A stretch of 64,000 nucleotides of DNA, taken from Tyto alba (taxonomy: Eukaryota; Chordata; Aves; Strigiformes; Tytonidae). The position numbers were made by a program, and so were the translations under genes. Below, piece by piece: positions 54,301 to 60,842 of the stretch. The notes below the pieces were generated by a model. The model had not been told where the DNA came from, did not search any database, and was given only the letters and a program-made list of their open reading frames with translations. The stretch covers positions 7,502,001 to 7,566,000 of the forward strand of contig NW_024881322.1 in the NCBI RefSeq assembly GCF_018691265.1, written 5' to 3'. Numbering within the stretch: the first letter of the stretch is position 1; each line of letters opens with the position of its first letter.

Positions 54301-54457
54301 TAATGTATAAAACACTTAAACAAGTGTAGATGCCCCTTATTAAGAAATATGAAAGAAGTGGGTATAACTTTCTTAATACGCTCATGTGTTTTATATTTTG
54401 CAGGAGACTGAAAGACTACGAATTGAAAATGCTTTTTTGAAACAATTTAAAAAGTGA
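12371..54457 (+). CDS. KIF15: KIF15, kinesin-12 mitotic spindle motor (35 coding exons)
   Basis: Plus-end-directed microtubule motor that helps maintain the bipolar spindle alongside KIF11 and bundles kinetochore fibres; the family forms homotetramers and is targeted with TPX2. Thirty-five exons, all GT-AG, join in phase into 1391 codons plus TGA (human 1388 aa). The motor domain spans about residues 25-366, with the P-loop GQTGSGKT at 109-116, switch I SSRSH at 233-237 and switch II DLAGSE at 265-270, all intact. From about 367 to the end the protein is mostly coiled coil rich in E, K, Q and L. The start MAPG matches human; residues 5-20 are poorly conserved. Introns 12 and 20 carry transposon insertions, but no exon is broken. 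Confidence 0.97.
12390..15339 (+). other. KIF15: KIF15 introns 1 and 2
   Basis: Intron 1 (12390-14014) begins in the CpG island and becomes AT-rich; intron 2 runs 14058-15339. I see no recognisable repeat family or additional exon, only a T-rich run near 14210. Confidence 0.75.
14015..14057 (+). CDS. KIF15: KIF15 exon 2
   Basis: 43-nt exon with a strong pyrimidine tract and ATAG acceptor and a GTAAAG donor. It encodes residues 7-20, [14 protein letters not shown], the variable N-terminal extension before the motor. Sequence identity to human is low, so the call rests on splice sites, phase (1 to 2) and the NSPS/NQPS match at the junction. Confidence 0.8.
15340..15523 (+). CDS. KIF15: KIF15 exon 3
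   Basis: Residues 21-82, start of the motor domain, with [15 protein letters not shown] (first motor beta strand) and [13 protein letters not shown]. Acceptor TTCATTTAG, donor GTAATA. Confidence 0.95.
16562..16638 (+). CDS. KIF15: KIF15 exon 4
   Basis: Residues 83-107, [20 protein letters not shown] through GTIFA. The TAY codon for Y108 is split by the donor GTAAGT. Confidence 0.95.
17748..17785 (+). CDS. KIF15: KIF15 exon 5 (P-loop)
   Basis: 38-nt exon carrying the ATP-binding P-loop GQTGSGKT (109-116) followed by FTML. All Walker A residues are intact. Acceptor TTTTGTTAG, donor GTAAGT. Confidence 0.96.
18717..18814 (+). CDS. KIF15: KIF15 exon 6
   Basis: Residues 121-153, [20 protein letters not shown] through EREKEK, near identical to human. 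Donor GTACAT. Confidence 0.95.
19203..19382 (+). CDS. KIF15: KIF15 exon 7
   Basis: Residues 154-213 of the motor core, including [20 protein letters not shown] and [16 protein letters not shown]. Exactly 60 codons, phase 0 to 0. Confidence 0.96.
20065..20274 (+). CDS. KIF15: KIF15 exon 8 (switch I and II)
   Basis: Residues 214-283. It contains NRESSRSH (switch I) and [11 protein letters not shown] (switch II), the nucleotide-sensing loops. A short 93-nt intron follows. Confidence 0.97.
20368..20493 (+). CDS. KIF15: KIF15 exon 9
   Basis: Residues 284-325, [20 protein letters not shown] through [12 protein letters not shown], the conserved alpha-4 and microtubule-binding part of the motor. 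An open frame runs on past the GTAATA donor, but that is intron. Confidence 0.97.
21871..21993 (+). CDS. KIF15: KIF15 exon 10
   Basis: Residues 326-366, [20 protein letters not shown] through [15 protein letters not shown], the end of the motor domain just before the neck. Confidence 0.97.
22701..22824 (+). CDS. KIF15: KIF15 exon 11 (neck/first coil)
   Basis: Residues 367-407, [20 protein letters not shown] then LKEQLSQL, the neck and start of the stalk. It ends in phase 1 with donor GTAAGA. Confidence 0.94.
22825..24528 (+). other. KIF15: KIF15 intron 11
   Basis: 1.7-kb AT-rich intron. No repeat family or extra exon is recognised. Confidence 0.75.
24529..24617 (+). CDS. KIF15: KIF15 exon 12
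   Basis: Residues 408-437, [20 protein letters not shown] then [10 protein letters not shown], matching the human NYMEYFQEAMLFFKKSE segment. Confidence 0.93.
24770..26647 (+). mobile_element. CR1 non-LTR retrotransposon, 5'-truncated, sense, in KIF15 intron 12
   Basis: About 1.9 kb of CR1 (chicken repeat 1) sequence. It encodes the reverse transcriptase and C-terminal part of CR1 ORF2 in fragments at about 24820-25242, 25299-25565, 25681-25902 and 26038-26367, with typical phrases such as [30 protein letters not shown] and [14 protein letters not shown]. It ends with the CR1 3' signature of TTCTATGATTCTATTCTAT units at about 26628-26647. The endonuclease part is missing, stops and a frameshift break the frame, and the RT catalytic FADD reads FADN, so the copy is dead. 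The left edge is approximate. Confidence 0.93.
24820..26367 (+). pseudogene. CR1 ORF2 reverse transcriptase remnant
   Basis: Broken coding sequence of the CR1 polymerase. A stop interrupts it at about 25240. Near 25555 the YLDF...KAFDTVSH motif is split by a one-base frameshift and stop. The catalytic FADD box reads FADN at about 25817-25828. The C-terminal [12 protein letters not shown] segment is still readable. It is transcribed only as part of the KIF15 intron. Confidence 0.9.
27187..27396 (+). CDS. KIF15: KIF15 exon 13
   Basis: Residues 438-507, [20 protein letters not shown], then [20 protein letters not shown] and EELQTLREQ, closely matching human. The acceptor TTTTTAAG has a weak pyrimidine tract. 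Confidence 0.95.
27480..28350 (+). mobile_element. old, highly diverged CR1 fragment in KIF15 intron 13
   Basis: Reads like a decayed piece of CR1 ORF2 upstream of the RT domain, in sense orientation. The stretch ending GCAGGAAAAGCTTCTACTG followed by AT-rich codons resembles the segment of the intron 12 copy at about 24895-24935. The similarity is only by eye; edges are rough. Confidence 0.5.
28452..28629 (+). CDS. KIF15: KIF15 exon 14
   Basis: Residues 508-566, [20 protein letters not shown] through [16 protein letters not shown]. Ends in phase 1 at donor GTAAAA. Confidence 0.95.
28738..28764 (+). other. KIF15: possible 27-nt cassette microexon in KIF15 intron 14
   Basis: Preceded by a strong acceptor (TTTTTGTCTTCTTCAG) and followed by a weak donor GTTTAC. 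The 27 bases would enter and leave in phase 1, adding EGYLKTDKT without a stop. Skipping it gives exactly the human spacing here, so the main isoform probably lacks it. Confidence 0.25.
29051..29192 (+). CDS. KIF15: KIF15 exon 15
   Basis: Residues 567-613. The first half is poorly conserved; the second half, [20 protein letters not shown] then [11 protein letters not shown], matches human. Without the candidate microexon the distance from exon 14 equals the human one. Confidence 0.93.
29193..31551 (+). other. KIF15: KIF15 intron 15
   Basis: 2.4-kb AT-rich intron with T-rich runs near 30268-30287 and 31370-31385. No repeat family or coding exon recognised. Confidence 0.75.
31552..31693 (+). 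CDS. KIF15: KIF15 exon 16
   Basis: Residues 614-661, [20 protein letters not shown] then [20 protein letters not shown], coiled coil matching human. Donor GTATGA. Confidence 0.96.
32022..32219 (+). CDS. KIF15: KIF15 exon 17
   Basis: Residues 662-727, [20 protein letters not shown] then [20 protein letters not shown]. The TPTKAYQ and [11 protein letters not shown] motifs mark a conserved non-coil hinge in the stalk. Confidence 0.96.
33123..33230 (+). CDS. KIF15: KIF15 exon 18
   Basis: Residues 728-763, [20 protein letters not shown] then HHSAQIQE. 36 codons, phase 0. Confidence 0.95.
33995..34100 (+). CDS. KIF15: KIF15 exon 19
   Basis: Residues 764-798, [20 protein letters not shown] then [15 protein letters not shown]. 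Acceptor TTTTCTCAAG, donor GTAAGT, ends in phase 1. Confidence 0.93.
34631..34796 (+). CDS. KIF15: KIF15 exon 20
   Basis: Residues 799-853, [20 protein letters not shown] then [10 protein letters not shown] and [15 protein letters not shown]. The 5.9-kb intron that follows holds an endogenous retrovirus. Confidence 0.96.
35565..35690 (-). repeat. LTR-like direct repeat, left copy (provirus 3' side)
   Basis: This stretch is about 80% like 40203-40331. Read on the minus strand it starts TGTTGGGAAATAGGTG and lies right after the polypurine tract, as a 3' LTR should. The LTR probably continues to the left past 35565; on the minus strand GCATAAATAGGGAGGC at about 35542-35557 looks like its TATA box. 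Confidence 0.75.
35691..35704 (-). other. polypurine tract of the endogenous retrovirus
   Basis: On the minus strand CCAAAGGGGGAAAT sits directly before the TGTTGGG LTR start, the usual place of the plus-strand primer. Confidence 0.65.
36200..38750 (-). pseudogene. retroviral pol remnant (RT, RNase H, integrase)
   Basis: Minus-strand fragments in pol order. Reverse transcriptase is at about 38750-38136, with the catalytic motif present as HVDD instead of YVDD. The RT connection region follows at about 38098-37880, RNase H at about 37322-37080, and the integrase N-terminal part near 36906-36720. An integrase core fragment containing [12 protein letters not shown] and LHTLWRP lies at about 36400-36280. 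Frames change several times and stops occur, so no intact polymerase can be made. Described as a broken fossil only. Confidence 0.85.
38705..38855. repeat. AT-rich tandem repeat at the provirus deletion junction
   Basis: About 150 bp built from shuffled copies of TATAGTGAACA, GCTTTATAG and TATTAATCATA units. It sits where capsid sequence passes directly to RT sequence, so it marks the internal deletion of the provirus. Confidence 0.85.
38870..39853 (-). pseudogene. retroviral gag remnant (matrix, linker, part of capsid)
   Basis: Minus-strand fragments in gag order. A matrix-like piece with [10 protein letters not shown] lies at 39853-39566, a charged linker region at about 39449-39159, and a capsid piece with [10 protein letters not shown] near 39000. 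It stops before the nucleocapsid. Stops and frame changes break it. Confidence 0.7.
40203..40331 (-). repeat. LTR-like direct repeat, right copy (provirus 5' side)
   Basis: Direct repeat of 35565-35690 with scattered substitutions and small indels; on the minus strand it begins TGTTGAAAAATGGGTGC. The segment corresponding to the left copy's TATA box is absent, so this LTR is internally deleted or was truncated. Confidence 0.75.
40653..40803 (+). CDS. KIF15: KIF15 exon 21
   Basis: Residues 854-904, [20 protein letters not shown] then [21 protein letters not shown] long T-rich tract precedes the GTAAAG acceptor. Donor GTAAGA. Confidence 0.94.
41790..41875 (+). CDS. KIF15: KIF15 exon 22
   Basis: Residues 905-932, [20 protein letters not shown] then QEDKENNSK, matching human. 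Ends in phase 2. Confidence 0.95.
42310..42385 (+). CDS. KIF15: KIF15 exon 23
   Basis: Residues 933-958, [20 protein letters not shown] then RCEQQ. Acceptor TTCTTCTTTAG, donor GTACAA. Confidence 0.93.
42653..42739 (+). CDS. KIF15: KIF15 exon 24
   Basis: Residues 959-987, [20 protein letters not shown] then LKKMNDTDK, coiled coil. Donor GTTTGG is weak. Confidence 0.93.
43645..43749 (+). CDS. KIF15: KIF15 exon 25
   Basis: Residues 988-1022, [20 protein letters not shown] then [15 protein letters not shown]. 35 codons, phase 0. Confidence 0.95.
44584..44706 (+). CDS. KIF15: KIF15 exon 26
   Basis: Residues 1023-1063, [20 protein letters not shown] then [20 protein letters not shown], coiled coil, moderate identity to human. 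Confidence 0.94.
44707..46161 (+). other. KIF15: KIF15 intron 26
   Basis: 1.5-kb AT-rich intron; no repeat family or exon recognised. Confidence 0.75.
46162..46308 (+). CDS. KIF15: KIF15 exon 27
   Basis: Residues 1064-1112, [20 protein letters not shown] then [20 protein letters not shown]. The acceptor GAAAATAG lacks a good pyrimidine tract, but the protein match to human is clear. Confidence 0.93.
47301..47405 (+). CDS. KIF15: KIF15 exon 28
   Basis: Residues 1113-1147, [20 protein letters not shown] then [15 protein letters not shown]. Confidence 0.93.
47687..47851 (+). CDS. KIF15: KIF15 exon 29
   Basis: Residues 1148-1202, [20 protein letters not shown] then [20 protein letters not shown]. 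The PKTPP motif is a conserved break in the coil and a possible CDK site (TP). Confidence 0.96.
48293..48399 (+). CDS. KIF15: KIF15 exon 30
   Basis: Residues 1203-1237, [20 protein letters not shown] then [15 protein letters not shown]. Ends in phase 2. Confidence 0.94.
48400..51046 (+). other. KIF15: KIF15 intron 30
   Basis: 2.6-kb intron. T-rich tract near 49073-49090 and an A/C-rich stretch near 49465-49530. Otherwise nothing recognised. Confidence 0.75.
51047..51119 (+). CDS. KIF15: KIF15 exon 31
   Basis: Residues 1238-1262, [20 protein letters not shown] then ERLAK, corresponding to human SDQNHPDNQQLKNEQEESIKERLAK in shorter pieces (SDQ.HP, ERLAK). Acceptor TTTCCTAG, donor GTATAT. Confidence 0.93.
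51674..51711 (+). CDS. KIF15: KIF15 exon 32
   Basis: 38-nt exon, residues 1263-1274, [12 protein letters not shown], matching human SKIVEEMLKMKA. Acceptor TTTTACAG, donor GTAAGT. Confidence 0.92.
51712..53383 (+). other. KIF15: KIF15 intron 32
   Basis: 1.7-kb intron. A less AT-rich patch at about 52910-53190 contains an 87-codon open frame with no recognisable homology or splice context. No repeat family identified. Confidence 0.7.
53384..53549 (+). CDS. KIF15: KIF15 exon 33
   Basis: Residues 1275-1330, with [20 protein letters not shown] then [11 protein letters not shown], matching the C-terminal coil of human KIF15. Donor GTTATA is weak. Confidence 0.95.
53967..54098 (+). CDS. KIF15: KIF15 exon 34
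   Basis: Residues 1331-1374, [20 protein letters not shown] then [20 protein letters not shown], strongly conserved. This is the leucine-zipper-like tail implicated in TPX2 and spindle targeting in the family. Confidence 0.97.
54404..54457 (+). CDS. KIF15: KIF15 exon 35 (last)
   Basis: Residues 1375-1391, [17 protein letters not shown], then TGA at 54455-54457. Matches the human end, differing in the last few residues. Confidence 0.95.
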   Translation, partial: ETERLRIENAFLKQFKK

Positions 54458-56057
54458 CATGTAGGCGTCATGATCAGCAATATTGACACAAATGAAACTG
54501 CAGACGTTTTTATTGAAAGTTTAAGGAATAAGCAAAAGCTAGTCATCAAACTTGACTTTTGCTGTGGTCCCAGAATAATCAAGTATTTTATTTCCTGGAT
54601 TTTATGCTGGTAATAGCTGGAATAAAATTCTTTGTTAAATTATGTAGGCAGCTTTCAATGGCATATTAACACCTTCCTGTAACTTTTAAAAAACTGATTT
54701 TTTATAGGTACTGAAAGATACTTGTTTGAAACTTTAGTACCTTCCCAAGGGAAGTATTTCTTACTGGGAACATGCCTGGATTTTTGTTTCTTTTGTGCTT
54801 TCATTCAGGTTCCTACCTCTTCTGAAATACTACATTTTTTACCAGAGCCAAATTTTAAAAAGCAGAGTTTCTTTGTGATTTTTTTTTTTTTTTTTTTTTT
54901 TAGCTAAACACAGTGTCTTTTTCCTGGGTTGCTTAACAATAATTTTCATGTTGAAGTTTGTTCAATAAAGCAGGAATGTGAATTTAGTAATAGACTTGTA
55001 AATAATACTATAAATATCTTTTGGCTTTGTAGTCTTTTCTTTCTCTTTCAAATTAAAATGGTTTTGAAACTTTTTTTCCCCATTATAAATTTACAGCATA
55101 ATTCTATACTAGCATTGTAGGAAATCCAAAGTATTTTGCATTTGTTTTCTCACAAACAGAAGTTCAAAACGTTAAGAAACAAGATCTGAAAATAAGCAGA
55201 ACATTTTAGGAATATAGCGTAAGTTCATTTAATCACACTTAAGATTTATTGCAAATAACTGCAACTTTTATTAGCAGAACAGAAAGTTGATTGATACTGT
55301 TTAGATATCTTTTTTACTACCAGTAATCCTATGGTTCTATTTTTGGCTAGTTTGTACAGTGCTACTTTTGCTCACAAACAATGGGGCGAAAGGGAATTAA
55401 GAGAAAGATGTGTGTCAAGTGGAGAGCAGGATGCCTAGTGCATTCCTTCAGTATTTGTCTGAGGGGAAGATTTTCCCGCAGCCTTAACTGTGAACTTCAA
55501 AGTTTCCTAATCCTGCAGCATTTGTTTCCACTTGAACTTTGAGGTGCAGCATAGAAGTAAAAAACTGATCTTAAACGGAGGAGGTTTTTTCTTTTGTAGA
55601 CAACTAACGATGCTTACTAGCAATCTACAGGCGTTTGTCTTGGACCACAAAGCTGTTGTCCCCTGCGGGCTTTGTTCTAGCCCTGTTCTAGGTTTACAGC
55701 CGTCCCTCAGCACCCTCCTTGCGTGGCCGTGCCCGGCCTGGTTCTGCCCCGCGCTCGAGGGGGGAGGCGGCATCCCTGCTGCGCACTTCCTTACCCCTCA
55801 GCCCCTCTGTGTTGTACGTCTACAGTAGGACTTACACTGTTTTCATATTCCATTTTTTATTTTTTTGTTTTTTAATAAAGCCTGTGTATATAATGAGCAC
55901 TGCCCACGCGCGTTTTCCTTTCCCGTCCTCCCCCTCCTTCAACACCTGCGCCCCCGGCTCGGCCGCCCCTTCCCGCCCTTTTGGCGGGGCGGCGCCGGGC
56001 CCCGGCAGGCCGCGGCGGCGGGCCCGGCATGAGGGCGGTAGCGGCGGCGGGCCCGGC
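54458..56057 (+). other. KIF15 3' UTR and KIF15-TMEM42 intergenic region
   Basis: AT-rich up to about 55680, then GC-rich into the TMEM42 CpG island. AATAAA hexamers at 54621-54626, 54964-54969 and 55874-55879 could end KIF15 transcripts. No separate gene seen. Confidence 0.7.
54621..54626 (+). terminator. KIF15: candidate proximal KIF15 poly(A) signal
   Basis: AATAAA 164 nt after the stop codon. Another AATAAA at 54964-54969 would give a longer 3' UTR. Confidence 0.5.
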
Positions 56058-56061
56058 ATGA
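56029..56061 (+). promoter_or_regulatory. TMEM42: upstream ORF overlapping the TMEM42 start codon
   Basis: A 10-codon ORF (MRAVAAAGPA, then TGA) whose stop shares the bases ATGA with the TMEM42 start at 56058. It could lower TMEM42 translation or feed it by reinitiation if the mRNA includes 56029. Confidence 0.45.
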
Positions 56062-56171
56062 CGGCGGGCGGCGGGGCGGCGGCGGCGGCGGCCGCGGGGC
56101 TGCTGGGCGCGGCGGCGGCCGCCGCGGCGAAGCTGGCGCTGGGGCCGGGCGGGCAGGCGGCCGGAGGCTGG
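56058..56171 (+). CDS. TMEM42: TMEM42 exon 1
   Basis: 38 codons, MTAGGG followed by two runs of seven alanines split by GLLG, then KLALGPGGQAAGGW and donor GTAAGG. Encodes the first membrane segment; the alanine runs reflect GCG/GCC repeats. The start is the least certain part of this gene. Confidence 0.75.
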
Positions 56172-59100
56172 GTAAGGAAGGAAGCGGCGAAGGCAGGCGT
56201 TGCTCGGCCCTGAGGGAGGCCTGCTGCTGCGGCCGTGACGGGGGAGGAACTCGCGGGTTTTTCCTCCCTCGCCGGGAAACCGGGGCGGGCTCCCGCAGCC
56301 GGGCCGCTCGCCTCTGGAGGGAGCCCGGCCTTGTAGCTGCTGCGGGTCTGACTGGGGGAGCGGCGGTAGCGTAAACAGGCGGCCAGCGGGCTGAGGTAAG
56401 CCTGCGGGTATGTGAAAGAGAACGGGACGGGCATGGTACGAGAACGCCAGAAACCAAACCCAATTCCGAAAGCCTGTTTTCAGTGGGTTTTACTTTAAAA
56501 GCAGGATGTTGGTACTCTTGAGTATCAGAACGCTTGTTCTCAGCCTGCTGGTTTGCTAATAACCTTGCCTTTCTCCCTCTCGTGTTCTGTTTCTGCCCAG
56601 TCACGACCAGAGTGGAGAGGTGGAGCAGTAGCTTGCCCATGTGCTCACCTGGCGAGCTCACCCTTGGGTGTTCCTAGGGGACGATCTTTATTTCAGTTGT
56701 GTTTCCTAAACCTCATCGTGCTTAAGGTTACATGGGACTGCTGGCCTTTCACCTCAGACGTACAGCGTCCTTACCCACGGAAGTGAACTCGCACAGGCAC
56801 AGGTGGAGGCGTACACAAGGTTGTGTGTGGATGGAGCAGTGCAGACATAGACAGCACGGATGTATCAAAAACACAGTGTGGAAGCTCACTTAGGTATAGT
56901 GCAGGGGTAATTATTCATACAGCAAATGTATGCTCGGACCTGAAATTCAAAGGAGAACCCCCAAGAGAAACTAGATCTGAAAAAATCCAGCCTTGGGCCA
57001 GGAAAACCGAAAATTGACATGTGTGTATTAGAGATGGTTGAAAAAAGCAAAAACTCTGCAGAGCAGAGACAAGATGCCAGAGATTCGAGTAGTTTTGTGT
57101 TCGAGGAAGAACTACAGAAATGTAAAAATGAGTATAAGAGAACAGCCATGACTTGTGCAGTATGGAAAGTGGCAGCAAATGTTAAAAGTGTATTGATGCT
57201 TCTATGAGGTTGTGACGTAGGGGAGCAGGAAACTCGATGGCAGCACAAACATGGATTTCCTGGCCAGAAGAATGTGTTGTGATGGCCCAGCCTGAGAGCA
57301 GCCTGACCAGGAGGGGTCATTTCACTTGTACAAAAGTTTTCCTTTATTTTCCCTTCTCCCCTGACAAACTTTGTCTAAAGTTACTTCTGCCACTTCAGGA
57401 GTGATTCTGGATTATCTGAAATGTACACTGAAATTAATCTCTTAGAAAAGCAATCAGAACAGTAATCCTTGACTCACTGGGCTGGCTCAGCTGAGCCTTT
57501 GGCAGGGGAAGAATTTATACCTGCCTCCTTCCGTGTGGGGAACACCTGAGGATGTTCCTGTCTCTCTGCCTGTGTGCCACTGTGATGACCACTCCTCTGC
57601 CCATGACACAGAGGGACTTGACCTCTCTCTGGAAAACCTTCCTTCTGGGCAAATGCAGAGCACACTGCAGCTGATAGCCCTGGCGCTGCAATAGAAGATC
57701 AGAAGAAGAACCCATGTGTTCGGGGTCACTTCTGAAGATAGCAGAGCTGCTGTGATGGTGGGAACCAGCTTTGCTCCACCAGCGATAGACTCACAGACTG
57801 ATTCAAGTCAGGCAGGACCTCTGGAGGTCTCTAGTCCATCCCCTGCTCTACCACAGGTTGCTCATGACCTTCTCCAGTCAAGTTTTGAATACCTCCAAGG
57901 TTGGAGGGCCCATGACCTCTGGTCTAGTTAGTGTTTGATCACCTTTGTTATTTCTTGTATCAGATCAAAATTTCACTTGTTCCAACCTTTACTTGCTGCC
58001 TCTTGTCGTATCCCAGCACATCTCGGAGAGGAGCCTGGGCTTCATCCTCTCTACACCCTTGGGCGGATGGTTGAAGACGGTAACAAGATCTCTTTTTCTT
58101 AATGCTTTTTTTCCTCCAGCAGCATAACTTCGTAGGCTCTTTCTGATCCAGAAACATATTGAATTTATGGGAAACACAGATAATTGTTTTTCCTTTTCAT
58201 CTCTTCACCCCCAGATTCGTCTACCCACTAGAGGTGTGTGTGGTTGTACACAACTGCCCTGAGCAAGGTGAAACTGTCTGGTCACACAGAGGGTGAAGCT
58301 GGGTGGCAAACCACATCCTACAGTGAGCAGTAACACGGCAGAAGGTTTCTTCCTCAGAGGACTGGTAACAGCTGGGCATGGTTGTCCCTCTTAGTCCTCT
58401 CTGCAGGGTTTGCCAGGGCAGTGGTGGGAAAGCAAAATGTTTCAGTAGTGGGAATTGGTTTGGATCATTTACCATTGCCCTTGCAAGGTTGGAGACCTTT
58501 GGAAATGTGGGCCAAAATGAGGCCGAAGTACCCGAACTGTCCCTCTGGCATGGGGTTAGCCTCAGAGAGCTTGTGCCAGCCATCGACCAGGGATTTGCTT
58601 TGCAGTGTTCTCCTTTTAACTTTGTTGTTGCTACATTACTTGCTTCAGAAATCCCTGTGGCCCCTCCTAGCTTGCAGTTAATCATTTCTTCCTAGTGGGA
58701 GCAGAATACAGTCAGTGGCCCCCATTGGTTTGGGCGGCTGGCAGGGGGCCACAGTTCAGCCATTCCCACGGCACAGGTGCCACCTCTCAGCTGTGTTTGG
58801 TGGAGGCTTCACACCAACATTTCTGTCAGCTTCGAGGTGAATCCCACCATGGACTGAAAGGTTGTGAAGGCATGACTGCTACAGGCATAGGCAAAGCCTT
58901 GCCCTTGTGTGCTCCCTAACTGTGAGACTTGTGATCTGCCTGTGATCTTCTCGCTTGGTGTCTTCAATTTAAGTACGTGGTACCCTTGGGCTAGGGAAGC
59001 GGCTGCAGCAGCTAAAACTGTGGCTGTGGGGGGAGCCTGTGAATGGTGAAGGCTTTGCAGGCAAAACTGGCCTTTTTTTCTGACTGAGGCTGTTACATAT

Positions 59101-60842
59101 CTTATTGCATTGTCTAAGGAGGGAGATCTTTCTTGAGAACCCAGTTGCCCTTGAAGTCCCCTGAATCCACACATAGTTTTGTTGCTGCTAGATGCTGGAG
59201 CAGGGAGCTCTCAGTGAATCTGCTCTCCAGCGAGCATGCAGAATAAGGCACGAAGCCCCTCAGCTCTCACTTTCCTCCCGGGCACGAAGCCGCCTCAGCA
59301 CTTGCTGCAGCAGTAAGGTGCATTTGGAGTCAGCTGGGAAGTGGTGAGGACCAGTGGTTTGGGTCTCAGCTCGAATTCCTAACAGATGGATCCTGGACCA
59401 CACACAGCACCAGCACGTACATCTTTGATGTTTGTCACTGGCAGGGCTGAGTGTGACCCTTTTCCATAGATCCAGCGAGGACTCACGGCAGGATGTGCCA
59501 CAGTCGTGCTGTTTTCTTCTGCAATTTAAAATATATATGTGTGTGTGTGTGTGTGTGTATGTATATATCTTCATGTAATACCAGCCATAACACAGCTTCA
59601 GTAGCCCATGCTGTTGGGTTTTGCTCCAAAGTGCTCACAAATTAGTGAGGGTAAATGAGCAACCGGTGAAAATACACGGGCTTTTCCCTTTTGTCCTACA
59701 GCTGCCTGTGCTGCTTCGCATGGGCTGTGTTGGCTTGGTGTTTGCGTGCAACGCGGTGATGTGGACGGTCTTTGCAAAAGCCCTGCGACTCTCCTCCTCC
59801 TCGGCTGCTGCCTCTGTGACGATGACAGCCTCCAACTTCATCTCTTCGGTGAGTAGATCCCTTCCCCAGGTGCTGAAGCCTGGAGGACGCCAGCGATGTG
59901 GGAATGGTCACTGGATGTAAATGGTTATAGCTCATCTCCCAGCGCAACTGGTGTCACTGGCCATGAAGGGAGAGTTACAGACAGATGTGAAATGACTGTA
60001 TCGGGCCTCAGCTGCTCTGACAGTTGCTCATGGCAGAGGCTGTAGGACTTTTCTAGGTGGTACAGGAGGAAGGGTGCTGCTGCCCAGCAAAGTGCCTTGT
60101 AGCAGCTGTATGGTTTGCTGAACTTATTGTCAGTGAGAGCCAGAGCTGGGAGCTTTGCTTTGGTTTGCTTTTCCTTTGCAACACCTCACCCGTGACAAGC
60201 CAAAGCCACCCTAGCTGGGTGTGAAGATGCACCACCTCTGATGACAGCCAAGAGCATTTTTGACCCGCAGGTTTTTTCTGCTTGCTTTTCACTCTCAGCA
60301 GTTGTCTGCCTTGTTTCTGTGCTCCAACTTGTAGTCAGTTCATGGTGGTGTCCAAAACTCAAGTCAGTGCGACCCTTTTTTTATCAACTGGAGTTGCCTA
60401 GTCGACTGGAGATTTGGCTCCCAAGAGGTTCTGGGAAGGCAGCAAAGCACACACACACCTGCCAGAATCCTGCTTTGGGACAGCAGTATGGCTGTGCTGC
60501 CAGGCTGGAAGAGTAGAGTAGATCATTTCTGGCATCACCCGCAGCAGCTGTTTCTGTTAGTGGTCCCAGCAGGAGTTTTTTCAAGCAGGTTTTTTTCCAG
60601 GACCAGCTCTCCCAGCAGAAGTCCTTGCAGCTCCGGCAGCAGAGGAGGCTTTGGAGCAGCTTGGCCCAGCAAAGTTTTGTCTCTCTCTTTTCCTTCAGGC
60701 CATCCTGGGCAAGCTTCTCTTCGGGGAGACATGGACGCCTCTGTGGTGGGTCGGCCTCGCCACGATGCTGTGCGGCCTCGTGCTGCTGCACACAGCTGCG
60801 CCCCGGCTGGCGCGGCTCCCAGCGGAGAAGAGGGAGGCGTGA
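56058..60842 (+). CDS. TMEM42: TMEM42, small multi-pass membrane protein
   Basis: Three exons (56058-56171, 59702-59848, 60699-60842), all in phase 0, give 134 codons plus stop (human 159). The family belongs to the EamA/drug-metabolite-transporter-like group; its substrate is unknown. Four hydrophobic segments lie at about residues 10-29 (alanine-rich, ending AAAKLALG), 44-62, 68-90 and 97-116. Human-like motifs are AAAKLALG, NAVMWTVFAKAL, ASVTMTASNFISS, LFGETW and MLCGLVLLH. The start at 56058 is the only ATG close to the first membrane segment. An in-frame ATG at about 55893 would add 55 residues unlike human and is less likely. Confidence 0.9.
57785..58165 (-). mobile_element. CR1 3' fragment, antisense, in TMEM42 intron 1
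   Basis: Plus-strand text such as AGGACCTCTGGAGGTCTCTA, TTGAATACCTCCAAGGTTGG and AGGAGCCTGGGCTTCATCCT is the complement of the CR1 3' portion seen throughout bird genomes. The element's 3' end is at the left, where CACAGACTGATTCAAG replaces the usual octamer repeats. Diverged, no coding capacity. Confidence 0.8.
59530..59569. repeat. (TG)n/(TA)n microsatellite
   Basis: About 40 bases of alternating AT then TG dinucleotides, likely length-polymorphic. Confidence 0.95.
59702..59848 (+). CDS. TMEM42: TMEM42 exon 2
   Basis: Residues 39-87, LPVLLRMGCVGLVFACNAVM then WTVFAKALRLSSSSAAASVT. Acceptor GTCCTACAG, donor GTGAGT. Confidence 0.95.
60699..60842 (+). CDS. TMEM42: TMEM42 exon 3 (last)
   Basis: Residues 88-134, AILGKLLFGETWTPLWWVGL then ATMLCGLVLLHTAAPRLARL, TGA at 60840-60842. 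Acceptor CTTTTCCTTCAG. The tail after the fourth membrane segment is basic. Confidence 0.95.
   Translation, partial: AILGKLLFGETWTPLWWVGLATMLCGLVLLHTAAPRLARLPAEKREA

Larger units (their letters stand above)
55730..56420. promoter_or_regulatory. TMEM42: CpG island and probable promoter of TMEM42
   Basis: GC- and CpG-dense block around TMEM42 exon 1 in otherwise AT-rich sequence. There is a 29-bp tandem duplication at the start codon. Edges by eye. Confidence 0.8.
56172..59701 (+). other. TMEM42: TMEM42 intron 1
   Basis: 3.5-kb intron, CpG-rich at its start. It holds an antisense CR1 fragment (about 57785-58165) and a TG repeat near 59530. The remaining open frames have no recognisable homology. 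Confidence 0.75.

Noticed and set aside
55719..56661. 164-, 200- and 240-codon open frames around TMEM42 exon 1
   Set aside because: GC-rich sequence has few stops. Only the segment 56058-56171 on the plus strand fits TMEM42; the minus-strand frames are shadows.
58221..58919. Overlapping open frames of 99-154 codons in TMEM42 intron 1
   Set aside because: Both strands are open in several frames with no family recognised and no splice support; probably chance.
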